This document shows positions 30,345 through 38,727 of a DNA stretch of 64,000 bases, piece by piece (position 1 is the stretch's first letter; each line of letters opens with the position of its first letter). The position numbers and the translations under genes are program-made. The notes under the pieces are model-generated. The model ran no database searches, was not told where the DNA came from, and saw only the letters and a list, made by a program, of their open reading frames with translations. The stretch comes from AC-51 sp963749895. GTDB lineage: Bacteria; Actinomycetota; UBA4738; HRBIN12. The DNA lies in the NCBI GenBank assembly GCA_963749895.1, contig CAVVOG010000001.1, positions 868,001-932,000 of the forward strand. The letters run 5' to 3'.

Positions 30345-31709
30345 GTGCGCCGCATCGTCCCGTTGCTGACCGCGCTCCTCGCGACGGCGCTGATCGCGCC
30401 GTCGCCCGCCGCCGCCGCACCGTTCATCACGGATGGACGACCGCAGCTGGTCGCGATCGCGCCGGGCGTCACGGTCACCCCGCTGCTGACGGCCGGGGAC
30501 GTGGTCGGTGGTCGGCTGGGCGGGTTCCAGTTCACGGGCGTACCCGACGGGATCGGCGTGTACCGGAGCGCCTACGGGCGTCTCGAGGTCTTCGTGAATC
30601 ACGAGCTGGCCTACGAGTGGGGCGACGTATCTGACTCCAGGGTCGACCACCTGACCTTGAACCGGGAAGGGAAGGTCTTGAGCGCCCGGTACGTGCTCGA
30701 CGGCACCGAGGGGTACCAGTGGTTCTGCTCCAGCACGATGACGATGGTCGACGGGGTCCCCTGGTACCTGACCGGCGAGGAATGGATCGGCTCGCCCAAA
30801 GGCGGGATGTCGATCGCGGTGAACGCGCTCACGGGCCGGGTCCTCGAGACGCCCCAGTTCGGCGCGATCAACCACGAGAACGTCGTGCCCGTCGACGGGC
30901 TGGCTCGACAGGTCGTCTACCTCTCCGAGGACTCGTTCCAGAACCGCGCCCAGGGGTACGCATACTTCGCTGACACCATGAGGGCCGCGCTGCGCGGGAA
31001 GGGCATCTTCACGGTCTTCGTGCCCGACGACCCTGGAGACGGTGATCCGTCGGCGAACGACCTCGCGCTCGGAGAGACGATGTCGGGCCGGTTCGTCGCG
31101 ATACCGAGGGTCGAGCGCTACAACGGTCGAGAGCTGAACGCGGTGACCGAGGCGCTGACGCCGTTCAACTTCATCCGGGTCGAGGATGCGGCGCCCGATC
31201 CCACGAACCCCGGTGTCCTATACCTAGCCGACAGTGGGAGCTACCGAGACATCGCCGATACGAACCGCGGCCGAATCTACCGCTTCACCTTCGACCCCGC
31301 TCATCCTCGGCGGGCCACGCTCGAGGTGGTGCTGGACGGAGACGCGGGAGATCGGATCATGAACCCCGACAACCTGGGGACCAGCGATACGACGCTGATG
31401 ATCCAGGAGGACCACAATCGATACGCCACGCGAGCCGCCCGCGTGTGGGCCTACGATCTCGCCTCTGGGACGTTGACGGCGATCGCGAAACTCGACCCGA
31501 CCCGGGGCGCGGTCTCGCGTGCCGGTGGTCTCGGGGTGTGGGAGTCGAGCGGCATCGTCGACGTGAGCGACTTCTTCGGCGAGGGGACATGGCTCCTGGA
31601 CGTCCAGGCGCACTACACGAAGGTCGCGCAGCAAGGGATCGACCTGCGGATCGATTCCGCCCGTGGGGAAGGGGGGCAGCTCCTCCTGCTCCACACGCCG
31701 GTGACGTAG
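30345..31709 (+). CDS. secreted PhoX/DUF839-like protein
   Basis: This 454-residue exported protein resembles the PhoX/DUF839 beta-propeller group: FVNHELAYEWGD, then MVDGVPWYLTGEEWIG, FGAINHENVVPVD, VVYLSEDSF and MIQEDHNRY. In this group the acidic residues bind metals for phosphatase activity; here the role is inferred. The GTG at 30345 is preferred over 30303 because GAGGGAGGG lies 5 bases upstream and it starts directly at a signal peptide (LLTALLATALIAPSPAAAA). Confidence 0.8.
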   Translation: MRRIVPLLTALLATALIAPSPAAAAPFITDGRPQLVAIAPGVTVTPLLTAGDVVGGRLGGFQFTGVPDGIGVYRSAYGRLEVFVNHELAYEWGDVSDSRVDHLTLNREGKVLSARYVLDGTEGYQWFCSSTMTMVDGVPWYLTGEEWIGSPKGGMSIAVNALTGRVLETPQFGAINHENVVPVDGLARQVVYLSEDSFQNRAQGYAYFADTMRAALRGKGIFTVFVPDDPGDGDPSANDLALGETMSGRFVAIPRVERYNGRELNAVTEALTPFNFIRVEDAAPDPTNPGVLYLADSGSYRDIADTNRGRIYRFTFDPAHPRRATLEVVLDGDAGDRIMNPDNLGTSDTTLMIQEDHNRYATRAARVWAYDLASGTLTAIAKLDPTRGAVSRAGGLGVWESSGIVDVSDFFGEGTWLLDVQAHYTKVAQQGIDLRIDSARGEGGQLLLLHTPVT

Positions 31710-31731
31710 GCGACCGTGCGTCCGGCGTCGG

Positions 31732-31737
31732 TACACT
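31732..31737 (+). promoter_or_regulatory. TACACT -10 box upstream of purF
   Basis: TACACT lies 10 bases before the purF ATG with no Shine-Dalgarno in between. It is another member of the apparently leaderless promoter set in this window. Confidence 0.45.
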
Positions 31738-31747
31738 GACGGCCTCG

Positions 31748-33163
31748 ATGGGGGCCGAATCACCGAAGGAGGAGTGCGGGCTCTTCGGCGTGTGGGCGCC
31801 GGGGGACGACGTCGCGCGACTCACCTACTTCGGGCTCTTCGCGCAGCAGCACCGCGGTCAGGAATCGGCGGGCATCGCGGTCAGCGACCTCCACAACATC
31901 CTCGTCTACAAGGACCTCGGGCTCGTCAGCCAGGTCTTCAACGAGGCCACGCTCACCACGCTGCACGGTGACCTGGCGATCGGCCACACCCGCTACTCCA
32001 CGACCGGGTCCACCACGTGGGAGAACGCGCAGCCCGTGTTCAAGACCGACGGGGCGCACTCCCTGGCGCTGGGCCACAACGGGAACCTCGTGAACACCGC
32101 CGAGATCGCGGCCGCCCTCGGAGGCCCGGGCGCGGCGACCACCGATTCCGACCTGGTGACCACGCTCCTGGCCAACGAGATGGTGGTCGCGGGCGGGCTC
32201 GAGGAGGCCGCGATGCGGGTGCTCCCGACGCTCCGGGGGGCCTTCTGCTTCGTGCTGATGGACGAGCGGAGCGTCTACGCGGCGCGTGATCCCCACGGGG
32301 TGCGGCCGCTGTCGATCGGGCGGTTGCCGAACGGGTTCGTGGTGGCGTCGGAGACGTGCGCGCTCGACATCGTCGGTGCCACGCTCGTACGCGACGTCGA
32401 GCCGGGCGAGCTGATCCGGATCGACGATCGGGGCCTGCACAGCCTGCGGTTCGCCGAATCTCCGAAGCGTTCGCTGTGCGTGTTCGAGTACGTCTACCTC
32501 GCCCGCCCGGACTCTCGGCTCCGCGAGCGGTCGGTGCACGAGGCGCGTCGCGAGATGGGGCGGATCCTCGCCCGCGAGCACCCGGCCGACACCGATCTGG
32601 TGATCGCGGTCCCCACCACGGGTCACTCGGCGGCGCAGGGCTTCAGCGAGGTCAGCGGCATCCCGTACGGCGACGGCCTCTACAAGAACCAGTACGTCGG
32701 ACGGACGTTCATCCAGCCGAGCCAGTCGCTCCGCGACCGGGGTGTGAAGCTGAAGCTGAACCCGCTCCCGGAGTCGATCCGTGGCAAGCGGCTGGTCGTG
32801 ATCGACGACTCGATCGTGCGCGGCACCACGCAGAAGCAGGTCGTCGCCGCGTTGCGCGAGGCCGGGGCCACCGAGGTCCACGTCCGGATCACGTGTCCGC
32901 CCGTGCTGTGGCCGTGCTTCTACGGGATCGACTTCCCGACCCGCCAGGAGCTGATCGCGGCGGACCTCTCCGTCGAGCAGATCCGCGACTACGTGGGGGC
33001 CGATTCCCTCGGCTACCTGTCTCTCGACGGGATGGTCGAGGCCTCCGGCGGAGGCAAGGAGTCCTTCTGTCGGGCCTGCTTCGACGGCGAGTACCCGATC
33101 CCGGTGCCCGAGGGCGCGGGCAAGTTCCTGCTGGAGGATCAGCTCCAGCTCCCGACGGGATGA
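31748..33163 (+). CDS. purF: amidophosphoribosyltransferase
   Basis: PurF commits PRPP to purine synthesis. The 471-residue enzyme has a short propeptide (MGAESPKEE) before nucleophile Cys10 in ECGLFGVW. The glutaminase domain is followed by a phosphoribosyltransferase domain with VVIDDSIVRGTTQ. The usual P(D/E)SG motif reads PTTGH, an unusual substitution. Two late Cys (CRACFDGEYP) match the Fe-S-binding class. It forms a unit with purM, separated from the main pur cluster by about 3.5 kb. Confidence 0.96.
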   Translation: MGAESPKEECGLFGVWAPGDDVARLTYFGLFAQQHRGQESAGIAVSDLHNILVYKDLGLVSQVFNEATLTTLHGDLAIGHTRYSTTGSTTWENAQPVFKTDGAHSLALGHNGNLVNTAEIAAALGGPGAATTDSDLVTTLLANEMVVAGGLEEAAMRVLPTLRGAFCFVLMDERSVYAARDPHGVRPLSIGRLPNGFVVASETCALDIVGATLVRDVEPGELIRIDDRGLHSLRFAESPKRSLCVFEYVYLARPDSRLRERSVHEARREMGRILAREHPADTDLVIAVPTTGHSAAQGFSEVSGIPYGDGLYKNQYVGRTFIQPSQSLRDRGVKLKLNPLPESIRGKRLVVIDDSIVRGTTQKQVVAALREAGATEVHVRITCPPVLWPCFYGIDFPTRQELIAADLSVEQIRDYVGADSLGYLSLDGMVEASGGGKESFCRACFDGEYPIPVPEGAGKFLLEDQLQLPTG

Positions 33164-34161
33164 GCGACGCGTACCGTGCGGCCGGGGTCGACACCGAGGC
33201 CGCCGCGCGCGCGGTCGGACTGATCGCCGACCTGGCCGCCGGCACCACGCGCCCGGAGGTCGCCGACGACCTGGGCGGGTTCGCGGGGTTGTTCCGGATC
33301 TCCGACACCACGCTGCTGGCCGCGGCGACCGACGGGGTCGGCACGAAGCTCGAGATCGCCCGGCGACTCGGCCGGCTCGACACGGTCGGGATCGACCTCG
33401 TCGCGATGTGCGCCGACGACGTCGTCTGCACCGGTGCCGAGCCGCTCTTCTTCTTGGACTACCTCGCGGTGGGGCGGGTCGAGCCCGAGCGCGTCGCCTC
33501 GGTCGTCGCGGGGGTGGCCGAGGGGTGCCGTCGCGCGGGGTGCGCCCTCCTGGGAGGCGAGACGGCCGAGCATCCGGGCGTGATGCCCGAGGACCAGTTC
33601 GACCTCGCCGGCTTCTGCGTCGGCGTGGTCGGGGCCGACGACCTGCTGGGCCCGTCGCGGGTCAGCGAGGGCGACGTCCTGATCGGGCTCCCGTCGAGCG
33701 GTCTGCACGCGAACGGATACTCGCTGGTGCGGCGCGTGGTGGGCGACCGTCCGCTCGACGAGGTCGTGCCCGAGCTCGGGCGCGGCCTCGGCGAGGAGCT
33801 CCTCGAGCCGTGCGCGATCCATGCGCCCACCGTGCTGCGGCTGCACCGTGCGGGCCTGCTGCACGCCGCCGCCCACGTCACGGGCGGCGGGTTCCACGAG
33901 AACGTCCCGCGGGCGCTCCCCGAAGGGCTCGGTGCGCGGATCGAGCGCGGGACCTGGCGGGAGCACCCGGTCTTCGGGTGGCTCGCCCGCGAAGCCTCGC
34001 TCTGCGACGACGATCTGTTCCGGACCTTCAACATGGGGCTCGGGATGGTCCTCGTGGTCGCGCCGGAGCACGCGGAGGCGGTGCTCGAGGCCGCCGGGGG
34101 CGCCGACGGCGCCGTGCGGGTGGGGACCGTGGTCCCCGGCGCCCCCTGCGAGATCGTCTGA
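33160..34161 (+). CDS. purM: phosphoribosylformylglycinamidine cyclo-ligase (AIR synthetase)
   Basis: PurM closes the imidazole ring of AIR using ATP. The ATG at 33160 overlaps the purF stop (ATGA), giving 333 residues. The motifs are ATDGVGTKLEIA, GIDLVAMCADDVVCTGAEPLFF, LLGGETAEHPGVM, GLHANGYSL and HVTGGGFHEN. With purA, D, E, B, C, S, Q, L and F, all steps to SAICAR except GAR transformylase (purN/T) and purK are represented here. Confidence 0.96.
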   Translation: MSDAYRAAGVDTEAAARAVGLIADLAAGTTRPEVADDLGGFAGLFRISDTTLLAAATDGVGTKLEIARRLGRLDTVGIDLVAMCADDVVCTGAEPLFFLDYLAVGRVEPERVASVVAGVAEGCRRAGCALLGGETAEHPGVMPEDQFDLAGFCVGVVGADDLLGPSRVSEGDVLIGLPSSGLHANGYSLVRRVVGDRPLDEVVPELGRGLGEELLEPCAIHAPTVLRLHRAGLLHAAAHVTGGGFHENVPRALPEGLGARIERGTWREHPVFGWLAREASLCDDDLFRTFNMGLGMVLVVAPEHAEAVLEAAGGADGAVRVGTVVPGAPCEIV

Positions 34162-34291
34162 CCCGTTCGGGCTATCCGCGCCTCATCCCCCCTTCGAGAC
34201 TTCCGGCCGGGGGGTGGGCTCGATGACCCAGCCGCGAGAACCCGCCGCCCGGCTGGTGTTCCGGGGGCCGATCCGTGTCGTTACTGAACCC

Positions 34292-34666
34292 ATGGATCGC
34301 CCGTGCGTACTCGTCGTCGACGATGAACCCCAGGTCGTGTGGGTCCTCCAGCTCGGGTTGCAGGCGGACGGCTACGAGACGGTGGCCGCCCACGACGGGT
34401 TCGAGGCGCTCGACCAGATACGCCGGCACCATCCCGCCTACGTCGTCCTCGACGTGATGATGCCGAGGATGGACGGGTGGAGCGTCCTGGAGGCGATCGC
34501 GGAACTCCCGCTCGCGGAGCGCCCCGTCGTCGTGATGGTCACCGCGCTCGCCAGCGCCGCCGACCGTGACAGGGCCGTCGCGCTCGGTGCGTCCGCCTAC
34601 GTGCCCAAGCCCTTCGATATCGACGAGCTCGTCGGCGTCCTGCAGGGTCTGGCGCTCGCGAGCTGA
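34292..34666 (+). CDS. single-domain response regulator (CheY-like)
   Basis: This 124-residue receiver domain has no output domain. The acidic triad is visible (DDE at 10-12, phospho-acceptor Asp54 in VVLDVMMPRMDGW), with the Lys in YVPKPFDIDELVG. An in-frame ATG at 34223 would add 23 residues; the start chosen places the first strand (CVLVVDDE) where the family begins. No kinase is adjacent. The upstream 130 bases show only this alternative start. Confidence 0.85.
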   Translation: MDRPCVLVVDDEPQVVWVLQLGLQADGYETVAAHDGFEALDQIRRHHPAYVVLDVMMPRMDGWSVLEAIAELPLAERPVVVMVTALASAADRDRAVALGASAYVPKPFDIDELVGVLQGLALAS

Positions 34667-34736
34667 CCCGGCCGTCCCCCGATCCCCGGGACGGTTGACC
34701 CCCGAGGGCCGCACGTCTGAAGCGCATGCTCGGGGC

Positions 34737-35036
34737 GTGAACCGTTCAACGATCATTGAACGATCGGCCGGAGAGCGGGCGCGACGCTTCTCCGCCCTCG
34801 GGGACCCGGCGCGGCTGGCGATCCTCGAGCGGCTCGGGGAGGGAACCCGGTGCCTGTGTGAGCTCCGGGAGGATCTGGCGATGGCTCCGAACCTGCTCTC
34901 GTACCACATGCGGATCCTGCGGGAAGCGGGCTTCGTGAGCGGGGAGCGGCGCGGACGCCGGATCGACTACCGGCTGGAACCCGAGGGCCTCGCGACGCTC
35001 CGCTGCGACCTCGACCGCATGACCCCGGGGTCGTGA
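34737..35036 (+). CDS. ArsR-family transcriptional repressor
   Basis: This 99-residue winged-helix repressor has FSALGDPARLAILERL, CLCELREDL (candidate metal-binding Cys pair CLC, ELCV-box-like), recognition helix NLLSYHMRILREAGFV and the wing GERRGRRIDYRLEP. Paired Cys in helix 3 suggests metalloid or metal sensing. It heads an operon with a DUF318-type permease and a mini-thioredoxin, whose GTG/ATG overlaps its stop. An inverted repeat spans its first codons. Confidence 0.88.
   Translation: MNRSTIIERSAGERARRFSALGDPARLAILERLGEGTRCLCELREDLAMAPNLLSYHMRILREAGFVSGERRGRRIDYRLEPEGLATLRCDLDRMTPGS
34743..34762. promoter_or_regulatory. inverted repeat at the arsR start, probable operator
   Basis: CGTTCAA-N6-TTGAACG is a perfect 7-bp dyad just after the GTG start of the ArsR gene. 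The TTCAA/TTGAA half-sites resemble ArsR/SmtB operators, so autoregulation is likely. Confidence 0.55.
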
Positions 35037-36088
35037 TGAGGACGCACACCGCAGCCCACGCCACGCACCGAGACGTCCGTCTGTGGGCGGGTCTCGTGAG
35101 CGCCGCGCTGGGGTGGTGGATCCTGTACCGGATCAACGGCCCCTTCTGGGATCGGGTGGTCTACGACCTCCTGGGGCTCGACCCCGACGAGCGCCTCGGC
35201 TCGTCGGTCCACTTCTTCGTCTACGACACGACGAAGATCCTCCTGCTGCTGTCGGGGATCATCTTCGTCGTGACGATCGTCCGTTCGTTCATGAGCCTCG
35301 AACGGACCCGGGCCCTGCTCGGCGGTCGCCGCGAGGGGGTGGCGAACGTCGCGGCGGCCGGGCTCGGGGTGGTCACCCCGTTCTGCTCGTGCAGCGCGGT
35401 TCCTGCCTTCATCGGGTTCGTCGCGGCCGGCGTCCCGATCGGCGTCACGCTGTCGTTCCTGATCGCCAGCCCGCTCGTGAACGAGGTCGCCCTCGCGATG
35501 CTCTTCGGGCTGTTCGGGTGGCGGATCGCCCTGCTCTACATGGCGGCCGGCCTCACGATCGCGATCGTGGCCGGGTTCGTGCTCGGCCGGGTCCATGGTG
35601 TCGAGCGCTGGGTCGAGCCCTTCGTGTTCGAGACGCCGGTCGGTGCGGCATCGGCGACCGGCGAGCGACCGACCGCCCACGAGCGCGTGGGGCTCGCCCG
35701 AGCCGAGGTCGTGACGATCGTGCGGAAGGTGCTGCCCTTCCTCCTGATCGGGATCGCGATCGGCGCGCTGATCCACGGCTGGGTGCCGACCGACCTGTTC
35801 GTCAGGTACGCAGGACCCGGGAACCCGCTCGCCGTCCCGGTCGCGGTCCTGCTCGGCATCCCCTTGTACTCGAACGCGGCGGGCATCCTGCCGCTCGTCG
35901 AGGTCCTGCATGCCAAGGGGCTGGGGATGGGCACGCTGCTCGCGTTCATGATGGCCGTCGTCGCCCTGTCCCTGCCCGAGGTGATCCTGCTGCGGCGGGT
36001 CCTGAAGCCCCAGCTGATCGGCGCCTTCGTCGGCATCGTGGCCGCGGGCATACTGGCCGTCGGCTACCTGTTCAACACCGTCTCCTGA
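35036..36088 (+). CDS. DUF318/ArsP-type permease
   Basis: This 350-residue integral membrane protein has about eight membrane segments in two halves and the signature FCSCSAVPAFIGFVAAGVPI with adjacent cysteines, then IPLYSNAAGILPLVE in the second half. The family exports organoarsenicals or soft metals. The Cys-Ser-Cys motif fits that role and the ArsR partner. The start is ATG 35036, overlapping the arsR stop as TGATG; GTG 35033 is an alternative. Confidence 0.85.
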   Translation: MRTHTAAHATHRDVRLWAGLVSAALGWWILYRINGPFWDRVVYDLLGLDPDERLGSSVHFFVYDTTKILLLLSGIIFVVTIVRSFMSLERTRALLGGRREGVANVAAAGLGVVTPFCSCSAVPAFIGFVAAGVPIGVTLSFLIASPLVNEVALAMLFGLFGWRIALLYMAAGLTIAIVAGFVLGRVHGVERWVEPFVFETPVGAASATGERPTAHERVGLARAEVVTIVRKVLPFLLIGIAIGALIHGWVPTDLFVRYAGPGNPLAVPVAVLLGIPLYSNAAGILPLVEVLHAKGLGMGTLLAFMMAVVALSLPEVILLRRVLKPQLIGAFVGIVAAGILAVGYLFNTVS

Positions 36089-36099
36089 GGAGGTCCGTC

Positions 36100-36345
36100 G
36101 TGACGATGCAGATCCGTGTCTACGGCCCCGGATGCATGAAGTGCCAGAAGCTCGCCGAGAACACCCGGGAAGCCGTCCGCTCGTCCGGGGTCGACGCCAC
36201 GGTGGAGGAGGTCCACGACCTCACCGCGCTCGTGATGCAGGGCATCCTGACCACTCCGGCGCTGATGATCGACGGGAAGGTGGCGATGGCTGGCCACGTC
36301 GCGGCGGTGCCGCAGATCGAGGAGCTGCTGACAGGGCGCGCGTGA
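36100..36345 (+). CDS. small thioredoxin-like protein (MTH895/TM0996 type)
   Basis: This 81-residue thioredoxin-fold protein has the CxxC in GPGCMKCQKL (about residues 13-16 from the GTG) and the cis-Pro in TTPALMIDGK. GAGGAGG (36087-36093) favours GTG 36100 over ATG 36106. These mini-thioredoxins routinely accompany DUF318 permeases, giving a three-gene metalloid-type resistance operon. Confidence 0.88.
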   Translation: MTMQIRVYGPGCMKCQKLAENTREAVRSSGVDATVEEVHDLTALVMQGILTTPALMIDGKVAMAGHVAAVPQIEELLTGRA

Positions 36346-36373
36346 ACGCTCGCATCTTGGGAGGTGGAGCCAG

Positions 36374-37310
36374 ATGGACCTCGTTCCCCCGGTTCGTTCG
36401 TTCCTGAACGCGCCCGTCGTCTCGCCGTCCGAGGTCGACGGAGGGTTCGCGTTCCTCGGCGTCCCGTACGGCATCCCGTACGAGATGGAGGACGTGGGGG
36501 CACCGTGCGCCGGTGCGCCCGACGCGCTCCGCGTGTTCACCCACGACCAGATGTACGCGTACGAGCCCGACCACTACGACTTCGACCTCGGGGCGCCGCT
36601 GTGGCCCGACGACGTTCCCCGGATCGTGGACCTCGGGAACGTCGCCGCCGATCCGTACGACCTCGAGGCGTCGCCGCGGCGGACGACGGCCGTGATGCGG
36701 GCGACGCTCGACGCGGGCGCGTTCCCGCTGGTGGTGCGGTGGCGACGACTCGATCCCGATCCCGGTGTTCGCCGCGTTCGAGGGGCGCGGACCGGTCAAC
36801 GTGCTGCACGTCGACGCGCACATCGACTTCCGCGACGAGCGTGGAGGCGTCACGCACGGATACTCCAGCGTGATCCGGCGGATCCGCGAGATGTCGCATA
36901 CGGGGCGGATCGTGCAGGTCGGGCTGCGCGGCCCCGGCAGCGCCCGCGCACAGGAGGTGGCCGACGCGCTCGCCGCCGGCAACGTGCTGATCCGCGCCGA
37001 CGAGATACACGAGCACGGTCCGGACCTCGTGCTCGACCAGCTCCCGGACGACGCGCCCTGGTGGGTGACGGTCGACCTCGACGGGCTCGACCCGTCGATC
37101 GCGCCCGGCGTCGGGTGGCCGGCGGCCGGCGGCCTCACGTTCTTCCAGATCGCGACGATCCTGCGATCGCTCGCGGGGGAGGGGCGGATGATCGGCATCG
37201 ACCTCGTCGAGCACGCGCCGGCGTTCGACGTGCGTCAGCTCACGTTGCTGACGATGACTCGGCTGCTGCTGAACGTGATCGGCTTCGCTTCCCGCGCCCC
37301 GCGCGCATGA
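36374..37310 (+). CDS. agmatinase/arginase-family ureohydrolase (single frameshift)
   Basis: This is a binuclear manganese ureohydrolase, probably agmatinase (SpeB-like). The first frame reads FAFLGVPYGIPYEMEDVGAP through FPLVV and the second continues PIPVFAAFEGRGPVNVLHVDAHIDFRD, VDLDGLDPSIAPGVGWPAAGG, ending EHAPAFDVRQ. An extra C at 36737 splits the metal-binding GGDDS motif; removing it gives FPLVVGGDDSIPIPVF and a protein of about 311 residues. The metal-ligand motifs DAHID and DLDGLDP are intact. Substrate identity is not certain. Confidence 0.83.
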
Positions 37311-37313
37311 GGC

Positions 37314-37712
37314 TCAGTGCTCGAAGCGCTGGTGCTCCTTCGGCACGACCGTGGTGCCGACGGCCTTGAGCGTGAGGATCGGCTCCTCGAGGAACTCGGC
37401 GGCGCTGTCGGAGATGTCGGTGCGGGCGGCGCCGATCTTGTGGATCTCGAACTCGCACTTCCGCGACGTGTTGCCCGCACTGACGATCTTCCCGCGAGCC
37501 TCGATCCAGTCGCCGGCGTACAGCGGCGCCAGGAACTCGACCGACTCGTAGGCGCGGAACAGCCCTTCGTCGCCGTCGTACTTCATCGCCAGTTCGGTGA
37601 TCAGGTCGCCGACGATCTTCAGCTGGGTGGCCCCCGCCACCAGGTTCCCGCCGTAGTGGGCGTCCTCCTGGCCGAGGCGGAGACGGATCAGGGCGGTGGG
37701 CAACTCGCTCAC
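37314..37712 (-). CDS. hotdog-fold protein, 3-aminobutyryl-CoA ammonia-lyase-like
   Basis: This 132-residue hotdog protein has RLGQEDAHYGGNLVAGA, DGDEGLFRAYESVEFLAPL and GNTSRKCEFE, closely recalling Kal (3-aminobutyryl-CoA ammonia-lyase) of lysine fermentation. No other genes of that pathway are in the window, so it may act on another 3-amino- or enoyl-CoA. GTG start with GGAGG upstream. It is the last gene of a minus-strand run. Confidence 0.7.
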   Translation of the reverse strand: MSELPTALIRLRLGQEDAHYGGNLVAGATQLKIVGDLITELAMKYDGDEGLFRAYESVEFLAPLYAGDWIEARGKIVSAGNTSRKCEFEIHKIGAARTDISDSAAEFLEEPILTLKAVGTTVVPKEHQRFEH

Positions 37713-37727
37713 GGGATACCTCCGGGG

Positions 37728-37937
37728 CTACTCGGGGATGACCTTGCCGTGGCGCACGCCGCGCGCCGGGACCCGAACCTCGGTGCCGTCCTTCTTGCGG
37801 ACGAAGTACGTCTCGGCGGCCTGGTCCCACCGCTCGAACACGCCGACGGCCTCGGAGATGAAGCCGTTCGGCAGCTCGAACTGGAAGGTGACGCGCTTGC
37901 CGAGATCGTCGGTCGTGACGAGGTTGCGTCCCTTCAT
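37728..37937 (-). CDS. small conserved-looking hypothetical
   Basis: This 69-residue, probably all-beta protein (KRVTFQFELPNGFISEAVG, then TYFVRKKDGTEVRVPARGV) is unrecognised. The ATG follows a TAGGAT box by 9 bases on the minus strand, and it is 15 bases upstream of the hotdog gene, so the two likely share a transcript. Strong strand periodicity and the conserved context argue that it is a real gene. Confidence 0.6.
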   Translation of the reverse strand: MKGRNLVTTDDLGKRVTFQFELPNGFISEAVGVFERWDQAAETYFVRKKDGTEVRVPARGVRHGKVIPE

Positions 37938-37946
37938 GGCGGCGGC

Positions 37947-37952
37947 ATCCTA
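37947..37952 (-). promoter_or_regulatory. TAGGAT -10 box, apparently leaderless
   Basis: TAGGAT on the minus strand lies 9 bases before the ATG at 37937 with no ribosome-binding site between. It sits at the stop end of the nucleoside phosphorylase gene. Confidence 0.45.
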
Positions 37953-37956
37953 GCCG

Positions 37957-38724
37957 CTACAGCGAGAGCACGGCCTCGGCCGCCAGGCGGAACAGCAGCT
38001 CGCGGCCTTCGGCGTGATCGTCCCAGCCGCGCCGGTCCCACGCGTCGCCCGACAGGTCGTCGCCCGCGTACAGGAGCTGCCCGAAGGTGACGCCCCGGAA
38101 CCCTGCGACCGCGAAGAAGGCCGCCGCCTCCATCTCGACGGTGAGGCAGCCCTCCGCGATGCGCCGATCGACCTTCGAACGGGTCTCCCGGTAGATCGCG
38201 TCGGTCGTCCAGGTGGTGCCCTCCACGTGAGGCACGTGGTGCCGGGCGCACACGGCGACGATCGCGGCGACGGCCTCTGGCGAGGCGGGGACGCTCCTGG
38301 CCGCCGGCAGGTAGTGGTAGCTGGTCCCCTCGTCTCGCACCGCGTCGATGGGCACGATCACGTGGCCGAGGGCCACGTCCGGCACCAAGACACCGGCGCC
38401 GCCGCACGCCACGAACGAGCGGCAGCCGCGCGCGATCAGCTCCTCGAGGAACCCGGCGGCGAGCGGGGCACCCACGCCGGGATGCGCCAGGGTCAGCCGC
38501 TCGCCGCCGTACGACAGCTCGTAGACGGGGTTCTGGCCGATCTCGGAGACGAGGACGTCGATCTGGCGTCCGCCGTGCTCGGCCACCACCTTCTCGATCA
38601 CGTCCTGGAAGAAGCACAGGACGACCCGAGGCGGGATGTCGATCGGGTCGATCACCTCGTTCGGTTCGATCACCGCGATCGGCGACGGATCGAACTCCAG
38701 GATGGGCGCGTCGGGGTCGAGCAC
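37957..38724 (-). CDS. nucleoside phosphorylase (uridine-phosphorylase-like)
   Basis: This 255-residue member of the PNP/UDP phosphorylase family has the phosphate-binding region HPGVGAPLAAGFLEEL, the FVACGGAGVL strand, and the purine/ribose motif TVEMEAAAFFAVA with catalytic Glu-Met-Glu. It cleaves a nucleoside with phosphate for salvage; the base specificity is not determined. It is 3 bases after the BtuF-like gene and likely co-transcribed. Confidence 0.85.
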   Translation of the reverse strand: MLDPDAPILEFDPSPIAVIEPNEVIDPIDIPPRVVLCFFQDVIEKVVAEHGGRQIDVLVSEIGQNPVYELSYGGERLTLAHPGVGAPLAAGFLEELIARGCRSFVACGGAGVLVPDVALGHVIVPIDAVRDEGTSYHYLPAARSVPASPEAVAAIVAVCARHHVPHVEGTTWTTDAIYRETRSKVDRRIAEGCLTVEMEAAAFFAVAGFRGVTFGQLLYAGDDLSGDAWDRRGWDDHAEGRELLFRLAAEAVLSL

Positions 38725-38727
38725 GGC

